Origin: Physcomitrium patens
Lineage: Eukaryota; Streptophyta; Bryopsida; Funariales; Funariaceae
DNA length: 64,000 nt
Direction of reading: 5' to 3'
Assembly (NCBI RefSeq): GCF_000002425.4
Contig: NC_037254.1
Location: forward strand, 1,770,758-1,834,757
A program made the translations under genes and the position numbers. Shown here one piece after another: positions 48,960-61,700 of the stretch (its first letter is position 1; the number at the start of each line of letters is the position of its first letter). The notes below the pieces were generated by a model. It worked only from the letters and a program-made list of their open reading frames with translations. It made no database searches and was not told the DNA's origin.

Positions 48960-49292
48960 ATGACGAGGAAGAGAATATCCCCTATAGAAGATGCCGTTTC
49001 CATTTGTCTGTGTCTCTCTGTGTCGCTCCGGGTGTGTCTGGTTCCAAGCATCGCCGACCTCGCTCCGAATCTGCTTCTTCGCCTTTGCCATCGTCGTCGT
49101 TTCGTATGCTCGTCCCCCGCACCAAGTCCAGGAACGGACCGGATCATGTATGCTGGTTCAGACTGTTCGGCTTCGCTCGGCTCTGCTTGTGCTGCTGCTT
49201 CTCGCTTGAATTCGCGACCGTTGAGGTGTATGAAGCGGGACGGAGATTTTGTTGCTGGGAGCGGCGATCCAGGGCTGTCGTGGTGGACTTGA
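48960..49292 (+). other. Upstream open reading frame, SPX leader
   Basis: ATG at 48960 opens 110 codons and stops 47 bases before the SPX start codon. A second ATG at 48991 in another frame opens 72 codons to 49209. Neither product resembles a known protein. If transcription starts before 48960, these would compete for ribosomes and dampen SPX translation. The transcription start is unknown. Confidence 0.35.
48973..48980 (+). promoter_or_regulatory. P1BS (PHR1-binding) element
   Basis: GAATATCC matches the imperfect palindrome GNATATNC bound by PHR1-type MYB factors under phosphate starvation. It lies 367 bases before the SPX start codon. SPX genes are established PHR1 targets, so the placement makes sense. 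One 8-base match can occur by chance. Confidence 0.5.
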
Positions 49293-49339
49293 CCGTAGCG
49301 GCGCTGGAAGCGGTTTGCGTGTGAGGCCAGACCGGAGGA

Positions 49340-51658
49340 ATGAAGTATGGGAAGCTGTTGCAACTGTTGCTGGAGCAGATGCCGGTGGACTATCGGGATA
49401 AGTTTCTGTCGTACAAGCAGCTGAAGAAGGTTATCAATACGATTCTGCAGGATAATTCCTTGCCGACCGCGGCTTTCGTGGAAGAGGGAGCTCCGGGGGC
49501 GGACGGAGGAGGGGCAGGTGGGAATTATGAAGAACGGCCGTCCGTGGAGTCGATTACAGCCCGGGATGTAGCAGTGGTGTGGCCGCTGGCGGTAGGGTTA
49601 GAGCCTGCGGCCAAGCGGGCAAGAGGGGAGGTGGGGTTTTCTGTAGAGACGGGCGGGGAGGGGAATGATGGAGCGGGGGCTGCCGGGACAAAGAGGAAGC
49701 CTGGATCGGAGGAAAAAGACGTGGCTGGAAATGATGCGGAGGAGAATGTAGCCACTCTACCCATGCAAAGGGAGGTTTCGGTTGGTAGGAGATTTACGGC
49801 CCGTGTCGCAGGAGGAGAAGTGAAGGAGCTCACGAAAGAAGAGGAGAATTTTTTGCACCTCCTGAATGTTGAGCTTGAGAAGTTTAACAGCTTTTTCACG
49901 GAGAAAGAAGAAGACTACGTCATTCGTATACAAGTATGCAGAATCTCAAACTGTCACCATATACTTTCTCATCTTTAATGTGGTGTGCAATTGTACATCT
50001 GGCTAGTCTATCGATTACACAGTCGCTTCATTGATTCGCCAGAGGTTGGTTTAGTAGCTGAGTTAGATCTATTTTGTTTGCTGTGCACATGCTAACCTTT
50101 GTAAGGAAACACTAGAGAGCACTCTCTGTGTTTGCGTACGTTTATGTTCGTCGAAAAAAGATAATGCAAGAATGTAATGCTGAATTTTATTTATGTATTT
50201 ATGTAATCATTTTCCATCCCGCCGTATGTCTCGATATATTTTTAGTATTCAGAAACAATTAAGGTCAGGCAGAGGACACGGTGCGTAAACTTTGACAACA
50301 TATGCGCTCTATTGCAATATAGGAGTGGAAGCTAAGGATTAAATTTCGTGAGAATCTGTTGTAGTTGAACCCTTAGAATGGTCTTTAGGAAGGCTTTCGA
50401 CATTTATGCTTGAGTGAATTTAGAAAATAGGATTAATCTTCATCGTGTGTGTTGCTGAAAATTGGCGTTAATTTTCCGCGTTTTTTAATTATCTCGAAGT
50501 TCGTCTTTCCTACTAGTTCGCCTTGTAACTAGGCTTTTGTTTTTCTGAGTAGAAAATGCTAGTGCCTTTCATATTATTATCTTGCGATATATATATATAT
50601 ATATATATATATAGTTGTTAACAACCTTTTGTATTACAGGAGCTAAAGCAGAGGCTGGAGGGTTTGCGTCAGCAAAATGATTCAGAGTTGAATCAAATAG
50701 ATTCAAATGAAGATTTTCAGACTATTCGCATGGAGCTTGTCACGTTACATGGAGAGGTTGTGCTTATGGAGAGTTACAGCACTCTCAATTATACAGGTTG
50801 AGTTCACGAACGTCGCTTCTTTCATAGGATGACAGGAGGTTGCCTGTGTACTATGCAGAGTCACTCCGAACACCAGAATTTCCTCTACGATTAAACGTTG
50901 GTAAAAGAGAATGGTTCAATCTGCACTTGTAATCTGATAGGAGTTTATGAGATTCTTGAACAGTTCGTGTTTTAGCACCCTTATGTGTTTTACAGTCATT
51001 TCGTTCTCACTGAGCAGGGCTGGTAAAGATATTAAAGAAACACGACAAACGCACAGGGGCAGTCCTTCGCTTGCCTTTCATTAGACGAGTGCTTCTGCAG
51101 CCATTCTTCTCCACTGAACTTCTCTCACAACTTGTCAAAGAGTGTGAAGCTCTTTTGTCAACTTTTCCTCCCCTACCTATTGAAGAGAGCATCGAGGTCA
51201 AACCAAATGATGAACAAGAAGATGCTTCTAGTGAGTCGCGAAAGGGTTCATTTCCGGCAGGTAATTATACCATATAACTAGTTTTGGGCACGTTGCTTCG
51301 ACCTGATTAACTTTTGTGTAGTGAGTTCATTTTAACGAAACTTTTTACACCATTTCGTGGTGTTTACTAGGAATTTGGAGCAAACTCTATAGCCAGATCT
51401 TGGTTTGCGAGCTGAGTTACATACTTTTACAGGTGCCTGCTCACTTGACTGACTCCCTTATTATCAATAGGTCTTGACAATGGAGGTATATTTAAGAGCA
51501 CCATAGCTGCCTTGCGAACCATTCAGGAGATGCGGAAGGGAAGTTCGACTGTCAGTGCCCAGTCCCTGCCTCCCTGCAATCTAAACGGAAACGACGAACG
51601 ACATGGTGTAGTTATTAACGAGAAGTTGTGGGGTGGCAAAATATCTGAGCTCCTCTAA
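49340..51658 (+). CDS. SPX: SPX-domain protein (phosphate signalling)
   Basis: Four exons join in phase to 393 residues: 49340-49933, 50640-50796, 51018-51260 and 51471-51658. Stand-alone SPX proteins sense inositol pyrophosphates and, when phosphate is plentiful, bind PHR factors and keep them off P1BS sites. The N-terminal part [15 protein letters not shown] plus [16 protein letters not shown] carries the conserved Lys2, Lys26, Lys29 and Lys30. After a spacer, [20 protein letters not shown] forms the second helix, and residues 254-264 ([11 protein letters not shown]) give the second lysine cluster of the ligand site. The C-terminus after residue 285 matches the SPX1-4 style ([20 protein letters not shown]). 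No EXS, MFS or RING domain follows, which sets it apart from PHO1, PHT5 and NLA. At 393 aa it is longer than angiosperm SPX1-4 because of a Gly/Glu-rich spacer at about residues 43-160 with nuclear-signal-like KRARG and TKRK. Confidence 0.92.
50587..50613. repeat. (AT)n in SPX intron 1
   Basis: AT dinucleotide run ending about 25 bases before the exon 2 acceptor. Length polymorphism here could affect splicing. Confidence 0.9.
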
Positions 51659-53182
51659 AAATAGCAGTCCAAGAGCATGACCTGTCCCAACAGATTGATT
51701 GCAATGCTTTGGGATCCTTAAAAAAATTAGGAGTCTTTCGAATTGCGGTCAACTCTTTATGCAGCTTTGGAGGTTCCAAACGATCAAGGGAACGTGGTGA
51801 TTTGTTACTACTAGCCTTGAAGCAGAGCTTGTGTTCTTTGATGCGGACTCAGGACAGCTCCTTTCACGGGGATTGAACCCCAAGGAGAGATTTTCTTTTG
51901 TTTCATTTTTTTCAATGTCAGCATTCTCGTGCATCTACCTTTGTTCTTGGAAATCATACGCTCCTTGCCCATCCGAACCAATTTCCCAGATTGTATTACA
52001 CTGGCATGTAAGGTATGTTTCAATCCGCGATTCCCCTGGATGCGTAAATGATAGTAATATAGTTTTAGTTTTGAATCCTTGTGTGCATATAAAACAAATT
52101 TATATCCAACTTTCTAATCATAGTATTTGAAATCGTTACAATGGACATGTATGTGAAACTTGATTTGAAATGCATGAAATGTAGATAATCCTGTTGATTT
52201 GGAGATCCAAATACCAAAATGCTTTCCACACACAGAAATCTCTTTGTATACATGTGTGTATTTATAGGTATAAATGTGTAAATACAAGTGCATTACAAGT
52301 ATAAATATATGTATTTACACAAGTATGTATTGGTTTGTAGCATACAAAACCATATCATCATGTCAAAGATACATCACACCGTATAATATTTCTCTATTTT
52401 TGATTTCACATAACTTGAAATGGAAAGATCAAATTAAATTTTACCACACCGAAGTATTCATGTGATATCCCACTAGTGGTATTAGAACTGTGGTCCCCAT
52501 CTAATTAAGTACTAAAATGTATCATTGTTAGAATAATATTCTTTATCTGGAATATGCCACGTAGATTCAGCAACACCTGTCCACCGTGTCCAATGACCCC
52601 TACCTACCAACCAAGTCGATCCACTTAGTTTGGAGTGGATATGGCGGAACCTTTAGGGTTTAGAACATTCGACATGATTTGAATGCACATGAGCAAAGTT
52701 GGCTCTTCAGAACCCCAATCGGTATTAGGAATAATGGATTCTTTATTCACTTGTTGAATCTGTTTTCAAAACAGTTGTATGGTTACTCCAACTTTCAGGT
52801 CTAGAGGAATATGGGAAGATAGGATGTTAAAATTATCAGAAAAATGGTTTTTAAAGCAAGGGTCTCTTTATTTATATATATATATATATATATATGTTTT
52901 GTCCTCTGGAATATCGTTGAATAACATCTTACCATGTTTTGTGATAATGCTTTGAAGGAAGTTGTTGGTCCCAATTTTAGATTTTCTTGTTGCATTATCT
53001 TGGAGGGGATAATGTGAAAATAGATATTTGCAAAGATAGGATCATTTGATTTAGTCATAAAGATAAAAAGATGAAAAAAATAAAATTTAAAATGACATGC
53101 AATTCCTGCTTCATTGATTATTTGAAAGTGCTCTTTGGAACATATGCATACATGTGTGTGCATATAGATAGAGGGAATTGTT
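51659..53182. other. 3' flank of SPX and AT-rich intergenic DNA
   Basis: Moderate composition to about 52050 (likely 3' UTR and flank), then AT-rich with (TA)n at 52872-52895. No coding region was accepted. Confidence 0.55.
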
Positions 53183-53344
53183 AAATTGACCCAAACATTT
53201 ACTAAATCAATCCACCCATTGTCATTGGTTGAGGATCCAACCAATTTTTCATTGATTTTTTTATCAATGTAGATCTTGTAATGGAGATTTTTTTGATGAT
53301 GGTTAGGATGAGTGGGTTGATTTAGTAAATGGTTGGGTCAATTT
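53183..53344. mobile_element. Small inverted-repeat MITE
   Basis: The left end ATTGACCCAAACATTTACTA at 53185 continues AATCAATCCACCC. It pairs with the reverse complement of the right end, ATTGACCCAACCATTTACTA followed by AATCAACCCACTC. About 30 of the first 33 positions agree. Total length is about 160 bp and there is no coding capacity, the profile of a miniature inverted-repeat transposable element. The target duplication is unclear because both flanks are T/A-rich. Confidence 0.75.
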
Positions 53345-55758
53345 TTTTATATATACATATATATATATTTATTTATTTTCTCTCTTTCTTTCCATGACTT
53401 GTTGTGTTAGAAAGATTTTTAGCTACCTTAACTACACTTTAAAGATTCAATTATTGATTTATACAATTAAAAGGATGAAAAGATATGTAAACAAGTTTAC
53501 ATGCCACACACAAACTAGATTGATTGTGTGCATTAATGTTTTTGATGTTGAGAAAAGCCCTTCTTTCCCTCTATATAAGAATGACTCATTCATATCTTTC
53601 AAGAAAATGATTCCATAACCAAACAAAGCTCAATGATCTAAATGGCAAGGGAATTGTGAAATAATTGATGATAAGGGGCAAATTGGAACAGCCAACATTT
53701 GGATACAGGAAAAAAATTTCGCCAAACAGACACAAGAAGCAATATCACAAACTAAATCCACTACATTATTAGAGTAATGAAATAATGTTTACAGATGAGA
53801 AATTAAGTCATTTACTATTATGTTGATGAAAAGGTAAAAAAAGTTGTAGCAATAAACAAAAGCATATCGAGGATATATTTGTTAACAAAAACAAGATGCG
53901 TTGAGGGAAAACATATTAAAAAAAAACCCCACATGGAGTCACCAAGTCAACGCCAGATAGGCATGGAGTCGGTCAGCGCAGGAAGGGCTGTAAGGAAGTT
54001 TCGGTTACACTCCGAACCCCGAACCTTCTCGGAAGCGCCGATCCCCGGGAATGGAATCTTTTCAAAAACCTTGCGGAGTCAGCATCGGATACTCCGCCGA
54101 ATAAGAGGTCGGGGTTTCGATGCCCGTGGCCATCAGCGCCCGCATACAAATTTGGACCCGACCACCTCCGAACCATGCCGGAGCTCGAAGTGTTGGGGAG
54201 GGGTGTGAATGGGGTTTCGTGACATTGGCTTGGATATGGCTCGAATGTGGGACGAGAGCTGGTGTGAAACGGACGACCGCATGCTGACGTGCCTTATGAA
54301 GTGGAGGTCCTTGCCATGTCAGATCTTGGAGGTGGGAGCTAATCAGGGGCTTCGCAGGGGAGGGATTTGTTGTGAGTGTCCAGAGTAGCAATGCGCGGTG
54401 GGAGTGATTGTGTGCTTTGTTGCTGGCATGGGAGGTTGCGGAGGCGGCTCAGTTCGCTTGGGGTTGTTGTTGTTGTAGTTGTTGTTCCGTGATTTCTACT
54501 ACTGGTGGTGTAGATTCAGCAATGAAATCTTCTTTGTGGTGAGTTGTTGCGGACGACTATCTCGCAAGGTAGGTTGCATCCGGGGCTCGTGAAGGGATAT
54601 TTGGAAACGGGGCGTGTGTCTTAATCGAAGTACCGATTACTGCGGATTCCGGTGGCTGCAGCCCGAGGTTGAGAGGTTAAATTCGGGCACGTAGAGTTGC
54701 TGGAGTTTGAGATTCACTAGTTTGGATTGATCGGGGAGAGAGATGGTTGTGTGGTGGTGTTGGATTTTGTCACTGCGTTCCGGTGCTGCTTTACGTGTTT
54801 GCAGAGGGTGGATCCGAGAGGCCAGGCAAGGAGAGGGGTGAGGGTGTAGTGTGAAGGCGCGAAGGGGTTGGAGAGTGGTGGTGGTGCAGCATGAGGCGTT
54901 TTGTGGTCTAGAATATCTTTAGAGCCGTATGGGCACATGTGATGTCTTTCTGGGCTAACGATTGTGGCCATGTGTGGGGGTCTTATTTTCAAAGTTTAGC
55001 GCATTCGCCACTTAAACCAGATAGTTGCGAACCCTCTCCTTAATCAATCTTCATTTCTTCGTGCTGGGTTCACGAAGTAATTGAATTCCTGCGTAGTTCT
55101 ATTGCCAGGTGTTGGTTGAAATCTGAAGGTGGTCAGCGCGTGTAGCGTCAATTTGATTTCACGGCGATGATGGTCACTGTGGTAGGTGTTAGTTTTCGTG
55201 CGCCTGTGGGGATGTCGAAATTGGGTGATTGCAAGTGGGTAGAAATCGATCGCCCGTGAGATTCAGGTTCTTAGAGTAGCACATTGAGGATTTTGACTGG
55301 CGTTCGTAACATGCTCCCGTTCATGGAGGTTCAACTGTGGGGATTTCTTATTCGCACGAGGCTTCTTTGTTGAATTTATGGGAGTTCCTAATTCCTTTCA
55401 TTCCAGAATACATAGAGTCGTGCTACTGAATAATGTGTTTGGTCATTCTGCAGGTGCTGGAAATATTTGCAGAGAGGGGACTTTTTGCTGGCCTTGAAGC
55501 TTTGGGTTTCCCTACATGCATTTGAGAGCTAGTGCGAGCGGTTTACAAATTGACCGTTCTTAGCGTTGAGGACGATCGCCTCGGCAGAAAGTTCAGCTGT
55601 AGATAGGACTTATTAAAATGGTAAATTAGTAGGACGGATGAGATTTTTCCAGTCCTAGAGAGAGCATAAATCTGGATGTGAGGAATGTTTGTGTCGGAAG
55701 AGGAAGTGACTGGTGGTTAGGCCAGGCAACAGAAGGTCAAGGCAGGCGGATTTGAAAG
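53345..55758 (+). promoter_or_regulatory. Upstream region and leader of the RKP gene
   Basis: AT-rich to about 53900, then GC-rich to the RKP start. Several overlapping open frames at 53879-54992 on both strands have no family resemblance and probably reflect composition. A TTCTGCAGGTG acceptor-like site at about 55448-55458 suggests a leader intron. The stretch 54400-55758 most likely contains the 5' UTR. Confidence 0.45.
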
Positions 55759-58700
55759 ATGTGGGCGGATGGAGGTCCACGGAAAGGGAGCCAGCTTCAC
55801 AGATCAAGGTCTACTGGCCTGGCTGCGCTTTTAGATGGGCAAGGCAGTGAAAGTGGTGTGATTGTTGCAGCTTTTATGCATGATGAGTGTGGAAAATGGA
55901 GCCTGGACCGCACCTTAGCACATATTCTCGATGTCTCTCCTCCGATGTTGGAGCTGAGCTTTACGAAAGATGGAAGGATTGATGCGAGCAGCGTGCGATC
56001 GTATCTCGAATCGCAACTCAGCGCCACTCTAGATACAAAGGATGGTTTTGTAACTGGTTGTGATCACAGGGATGGCGTTTTTATTAACAGCCTACCTTTC
56101 GGGAATAGTATTGTTACCATCGACAGCAGTAGTACTTGTGGGGATATCAAGTTTGATAAAAACTTCTTGCATCTTGAGAGCCAGACCATTTTTAGCAGCG
56201 CTCGTGCCAATGCGTGTGTGTGGAAGGGTCGATGGATGTACGAGGCAACTTTGGGAACAGCCGGCATTCAGCAACTTGGCTGGACTACACTTTCGTGTCG
56301 CTTCACGAATGAGGAAGGCGTAGGTGATGCTGCAGACTCGTACGCGTACGATGGAAATAGGGTTTGCAAGTGGAGTGAAGGCCATGCTCCTTATGGTCAG
56401 CCCTGGGTAGCAGGTGATGTCATAGGTTGCTGTTTGGACTTGTACAAGAAGCAGATCATTTTTTATAGAAATGGTGTTTGTTTAGGTGTCGCTTATGATA
56501 GCATCAGGGAGCTTGAGCCTAAAGAAGGGTATTATCCAGCAATCTCTTTGTCATACGGGGAGCGCTGCGAATTAAATTTTGGTGGCAGACCATTTAGGTA
56601 CCCTGTTGAGGGTTTCTCTTCCATTCAGCTGCCTCCAACAGTTCAGGTCAACGACAACGAGCATGAAATGGTTTCAGTATCTGGAAGAGCGAAGTTCTTG
56701 CTCAGCTGTTTGCAGAGGCTTGTTCAATTAGGAAGTCGGGAGGTTACGGCAGCCATGGCTCCTGTAGACAGGCTAAAGAGATTCATCCCCTTGACTAGCG
56801 ACGATGTATTATTAACAGGTTCGGAGATATGCAATTTGCTTCGACCGCTGCTTTTGTCTAGTCGAATGCCTGGCGAAACAGTGTCATTGGGAAAGAAATC
56901 GAATGCTCCAGGAGAGTACGTAATTTGGGGTGCTCTAGTTCCGTTTCTTCTGGAGACCTACAGACAGGAAGCCCCCCATGATGCCTCTAGTGTTGATCAG
57001 GCATTGGACCTTTTGCTCCCACAACTAGAAGGTCATGTTTTTAGTGGTGCGCTCGTTACCATTATTATGGAAGCTCTTGCCTATGGCTGCCGAACATCCC
57101 CAATTACGCTTGTTGACCATCCTTACACGGGTTCTTATCCCTACCTGGCGCTAGCTTGCCATTTACTGGAACGCTACGATTTTATGGTCTCATGGTGGAT
57201 GTCAGATGGGTTCAGCTCATGTCTGGAGGGATTTCTTACCCGGAAGGGTCTGAATGAACATGATCTTGAAGGATTGATGCCAACAGTATGGTGGCCTGGG
57301 TCTCGGGAGGATCTCTGCTCTGAGGGTAAAATGAAGCATACGGAGATGTTATGGTCTAAGGCAATTGTCAAGGTATATCCAGGCTCTCTTTTGTGTGTGA
57401 CTCGTAAAGGCTTTGAACCTTGAGGAATTGCTCAGTATTATATGCGAGTGGTTCAAAACATGGTTTGGCAGCTCACGATTACTCCTGACATTTATTTATT
57501 TATTTATTTTTTTGAGGAAACAGTCGTGATCTTGGTTGCATATGCATGGATGGTTATGGTCTAAACCCATGATTCCGTCCAACGTATGGGATTTTTTTTG
57601 TTTATTGATTTTGATATAATTCTGCACAGACATGCTGAATATATAGTCTTTATGCGGTTTTAGGATATACAAGTGCATTTACAATTCGCAATGTGGATAT
57701 GACTATTTTAATTAAAATGCAATTATCTTTTGTTAATTTGGTCATTTTAGTGATAAACGTGAAGTTTAAACCGAATCTCGTTTATCATTCGGCTTTTCCC
57801 AATTTTGTGCGTAGATTGGAAGATTTCAAGTACAGTGTGTGTCTTTCAACACTAATAAAAGTTATGGGATGTAGATAGAGGAGTTGCAATGGGAGCTGTG
57901 TGGTCGACTGCTCCAATTTGTACCACCTCCAACAACGGAATCACCGCAGCCTGTTCCTGGCGTGGTTTTCCGGAGTTTTTTGCGGAACCTTGTATGCAAA
58001 AATCGAGGGGCTAATCGTATGGCTCCAGCAGGGTTGTCTGGTAACTCTGTTCTGGTTTCAACTTATTATGTTCTATTGCGACTTCTGTCTGAGGGATTTG
58101 GACCAGGCAAGACTAATGGTGATGTTGGCGAACGAATGAAGGATCAAGGATATTCTACGGGTTTTCTTCACAGGTTCGGCTGCACACATTTCCAATTGCT
58201 ACACTTGTAGTGCACTTTTGTACTGTCGTTATACTAGTGTTGTTGTATGTCTCTGGCTCATGGTCAATCCTGAAACTCTTCGTGGCACCGATTGGTGTTG
58301 TGAAAAAATTTCCAAGTTATTTAGGTTGATTTGAAACTGCAGGGTTGGTAAGCGAAGATTTCCTGTCAACATTCTTTTGAAAGATTCCAGCGCTACAGAC
58401 TTTGTTCGGTTGGGCGGAAATTTCAGCCATTTAGTGAAAACCTCCCCTGTCGAGTTGGATGTCCTGGAAGTGGAATGGGAAGAGAGCTGCATGGATGAAG
58501 GGGATGATGTTGTTCGGCATGGAGGGAAACTGAAACCAGCTTGTTGTTCTGATCTTGTCCTGAGCGGCCTGCTGAGCGACAGCAAGACCCCTGTGAAGGT
58601 TTCAAGTGAAATATTTGCCCTTAGTGCTACAACTGGAGTGAATGAAAGGACGAGTAGCTCCATAAGTAGTAACTATAATAGTGGCCGGAGTTGTGATGGA

Positions 58701-61700
58701 TGTGTGGAGGACAAGCCAAGTTCAAGCGGAAGAGTGGATATTAGCGTAAGCGGCGCTCCTGTTTCCCGAAGCTATGACAGGCGAGGATTCAAGTCAAGCA
58801 AGGAGCTATCTGAGGCGATTAGGGAGGAGGAGTTGCTAGATATCATGCTCTTGCTTTACCATCTCGGGCTAGCTCAAGATTTCAAAGAGGTATGGCATTT
58901 TCTGCTATCCGTTCCGCGAGATATTTCCCTGTGCTTGAATAATTTAGATCTGCACCGAGGAAGAAGGCCTATTGACATATTCTTCGTGTTTTGCTCTTCT
59001 GTGCAGGCCTCGTTTTTGATGCAACATCAGATGCAATCTATAGCACAGCTTGATGAGACAGATCGTCAGATACGGGGTAAGAATATGTCCAGGCAACACC
59101 TGAAGCACTTGAAGGAAGCCAGAACAGTTTATAGAGAAGACCTAATCCATTGTGCGCGGCAGTGTACATGGTATGTTGGTTCTTTCACTATCACGCAATT
59201 ATTATTTTGGACTTGTGGTGATTTTAAGACGCTTTGTTGTGGTAGTTTGGCATGTCTTTTTTGTTGTGTCATTATTCACGTCTTTGCACTGCATTCTATT
59301 GGAGTTCAGGTACCGTGTGGAAATGTTTGCAAGATGGAAGCTCAGGGGAATGTATGCCACCTGCATGTGGCTTGTGCAGCTATTGCTAGTTCTAAGCAAA
59401 AAGGATCCGCTCTTCGTCTATGTTCCAGAATTCTATGTTGAGACTCTGGTGTGTGACTATTTCAAAGACAGCTTTGTGTCTTCCTTCACGTACTCTGTTG
59501 ATTCCATGCATTTAGCGTTTTACTGTTTGCAATCGTAGTATGTTTTAGCTCTGCTTGCTGCTGACTAGTCATATTGTGTGAGGGTCTGGACCATTGTACG
59601 ATTTTGAGGAGTGATTGTATTGCTAGGTGGATTCTTTTCATGCTTTGCGACGAAGCGACCCTCCGTTTGTACCGGCATCTTCTCTTCTACAGCAAGGACT
59701 TTCTCCTCTGGTATTCTTGTCTTGTTTGTGTCTTTAGTTCTTTTGGTGTTTCTAGATATTTTCGTAAATACTTGAAGGTGCTAGTATTTTACTGCTTAGA
59801 TCAACAACACGCTTCTTTTCTTACTACGTTATTGTTCCTTTCTTAATTTTACTTGACATTTTCAACGTTGTTTGCACAGGTAACTTTTCTGGTCACTCAT
59901 ATTAATGATCCCCGAATAGTAAATCTCGATGTTCGAGACATTTTGTTGCAGTCAATCTCAGTATTGGTGCAATACAGGGATCATCTTATTGCATTTGAAC
60001 GGAACCAAGCAGCCCGGGAAGGCATGGTTGGATCTCTTCTAGCTTCTTTCGACAACCGCTTCTGGATTTCTGTATCCAACATTTTATTGCGGTTCTGTAA
60101 GGGTTCTGGTTTTGGAGCTTTAAAAGCTTCGTCAAATGGAAAATCATTATCTCCGTACTTTCAGGTTGGTGAACTACTTGCAAGTTTCAAGCTCAGAAAT
60201 GTTTATATGGTAGAGTGGATCTGTGTAGGAGCAATTTTTTCTCTTCTCATGTGACTTTTATTACGTTTGTGCTAAGCTGTATAATGGAGTATAGAGCTTT
60301 ATGTATTGCAAAACCTGAAGATATAGGCAAATGGTTGCAGCTTTTACTGAAGGAAAAATGCATGAACGACGAGAAGCTTTTTGCGTCGTTTCTCAATCGT
60401 CTATTCAACACGCTTAACTGGACTATCACGGAGTTTTCAATCACAATCAAAGAAATGCAAGAACATTCCGACTTATGCCAGGTATTTTATTTATTTTTGA
60501 ATTTCTTGTACTGTCCATTGGATATAGAACACGCGTGCTAGTTCTACAAGGATCGCTTAGGTTTTATTCTTTGACCTTTCTCATGCAGAGAGAGAATATT
60601 GTATTCAAAGTCGTGTAGAAATTCATGGGTATATTGGTTGATACAGTTGCGGTAGCATTTTATTGCACGGTTTCCCCACTTCACATGTGTGTTCATGTTC
60701 TTTAAAGTATGTGGTTTGCTGTACAATCTTAGGTGAGGCTGCAGAGTTACCGGCTCACTAATTGTAGGTTTCGTGTTTTCTTTGCCTAATGATCAGGTGT
60801 CAGAATCGCACCAAAGGAAATGTTCTATTATGTTTGAACTTTCTTGCAATTTGGAGAGACTACTTGAATTTTTAACTCAGGAGTTGCCACGTGCCTTCTT
60901 ACAAGGGCCTGAAATCAATCTTATTCGGCTTTGCGAGCTTATTATATTCGTTCTCAACCATACCACAAGAAGTGCAAATGCTCATTTCTTTGATAGGTTT
61001 GTAAATTGATTGCTCCATTGTTGGATCTAAGGAATGCTTAGGCATTGACATCTCTATACCTTTTTTCTGCACATCACTGGATAATGTTGGAAGGAAGAGG
61101 TTATCTTCTGTGCTTTTTATTATGGTTATTTATTAACACGATTGAAATCTTTGGGTTCTTATTATTTATTTATTTATTTTTAAATATATTTTTTTCCAGC
61201 ACTGCTAGGCAGCTGGGACAATCTTTGGAGAAAATCGACAGGGCAAAGATGTTGGCTCCTCTCGTGGGAATTGTACTTAATTTGAAAAACGCGTCATTAG
61301 CGCTAAGTCATGGTGTGACATACGACATGGCAACTGTCCTTGCTGGTGTGGACATTTCAGCAGCAGTTGTTGCCAATTTTCAATATCTGTTGGACTACAG
61401 CTGGGTAACGGTCAATACTTTCTTAGTCTATTAACCTATTTGAAATAGTTCTGTGTGGTGGTGGAGTAGACATGTGGAGGCTACAATAGTTGCGTAAAAT
61501 TGTCAAAGAGGAAATTTGAAGGAGGCTTCTTAAATATACGACTGTTTATGTTTAATTTGTGTTGTAGGAGATGGCATTCAAAGGGGATCCTTCAGTTAGA
61601 AGAATTTTAGATTTAAAACCTTTTGTTTCCAAACTCAAGGTGGAATCAGAAAAGGCAAGGAAACAGGCCTCTTTTGATGATTTTCTTGAAATAAATTCAA

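Larger units (their letters stand above)
48289..49339. promoter_or_regulatory. Divergent promoter region, RPB11 / SPX
   Basis: About 1.05 kb between the two start codons. The RPB11 side is moderately GC, the middle (48540-48800) is AT-rich, and the SPX side from about 48900 is GC-rich leader. It contains a P1BS match at 48973 and upstream open frames preceding the SPX start. Confidence 0.6.

Noticed and set aside
53879-54992. Overlapping GC-rich frames on both strands before RKP
   Set aside because: Mutually overlapping, no homology, and they fit a GC-rich promoter and leader better than a gene.
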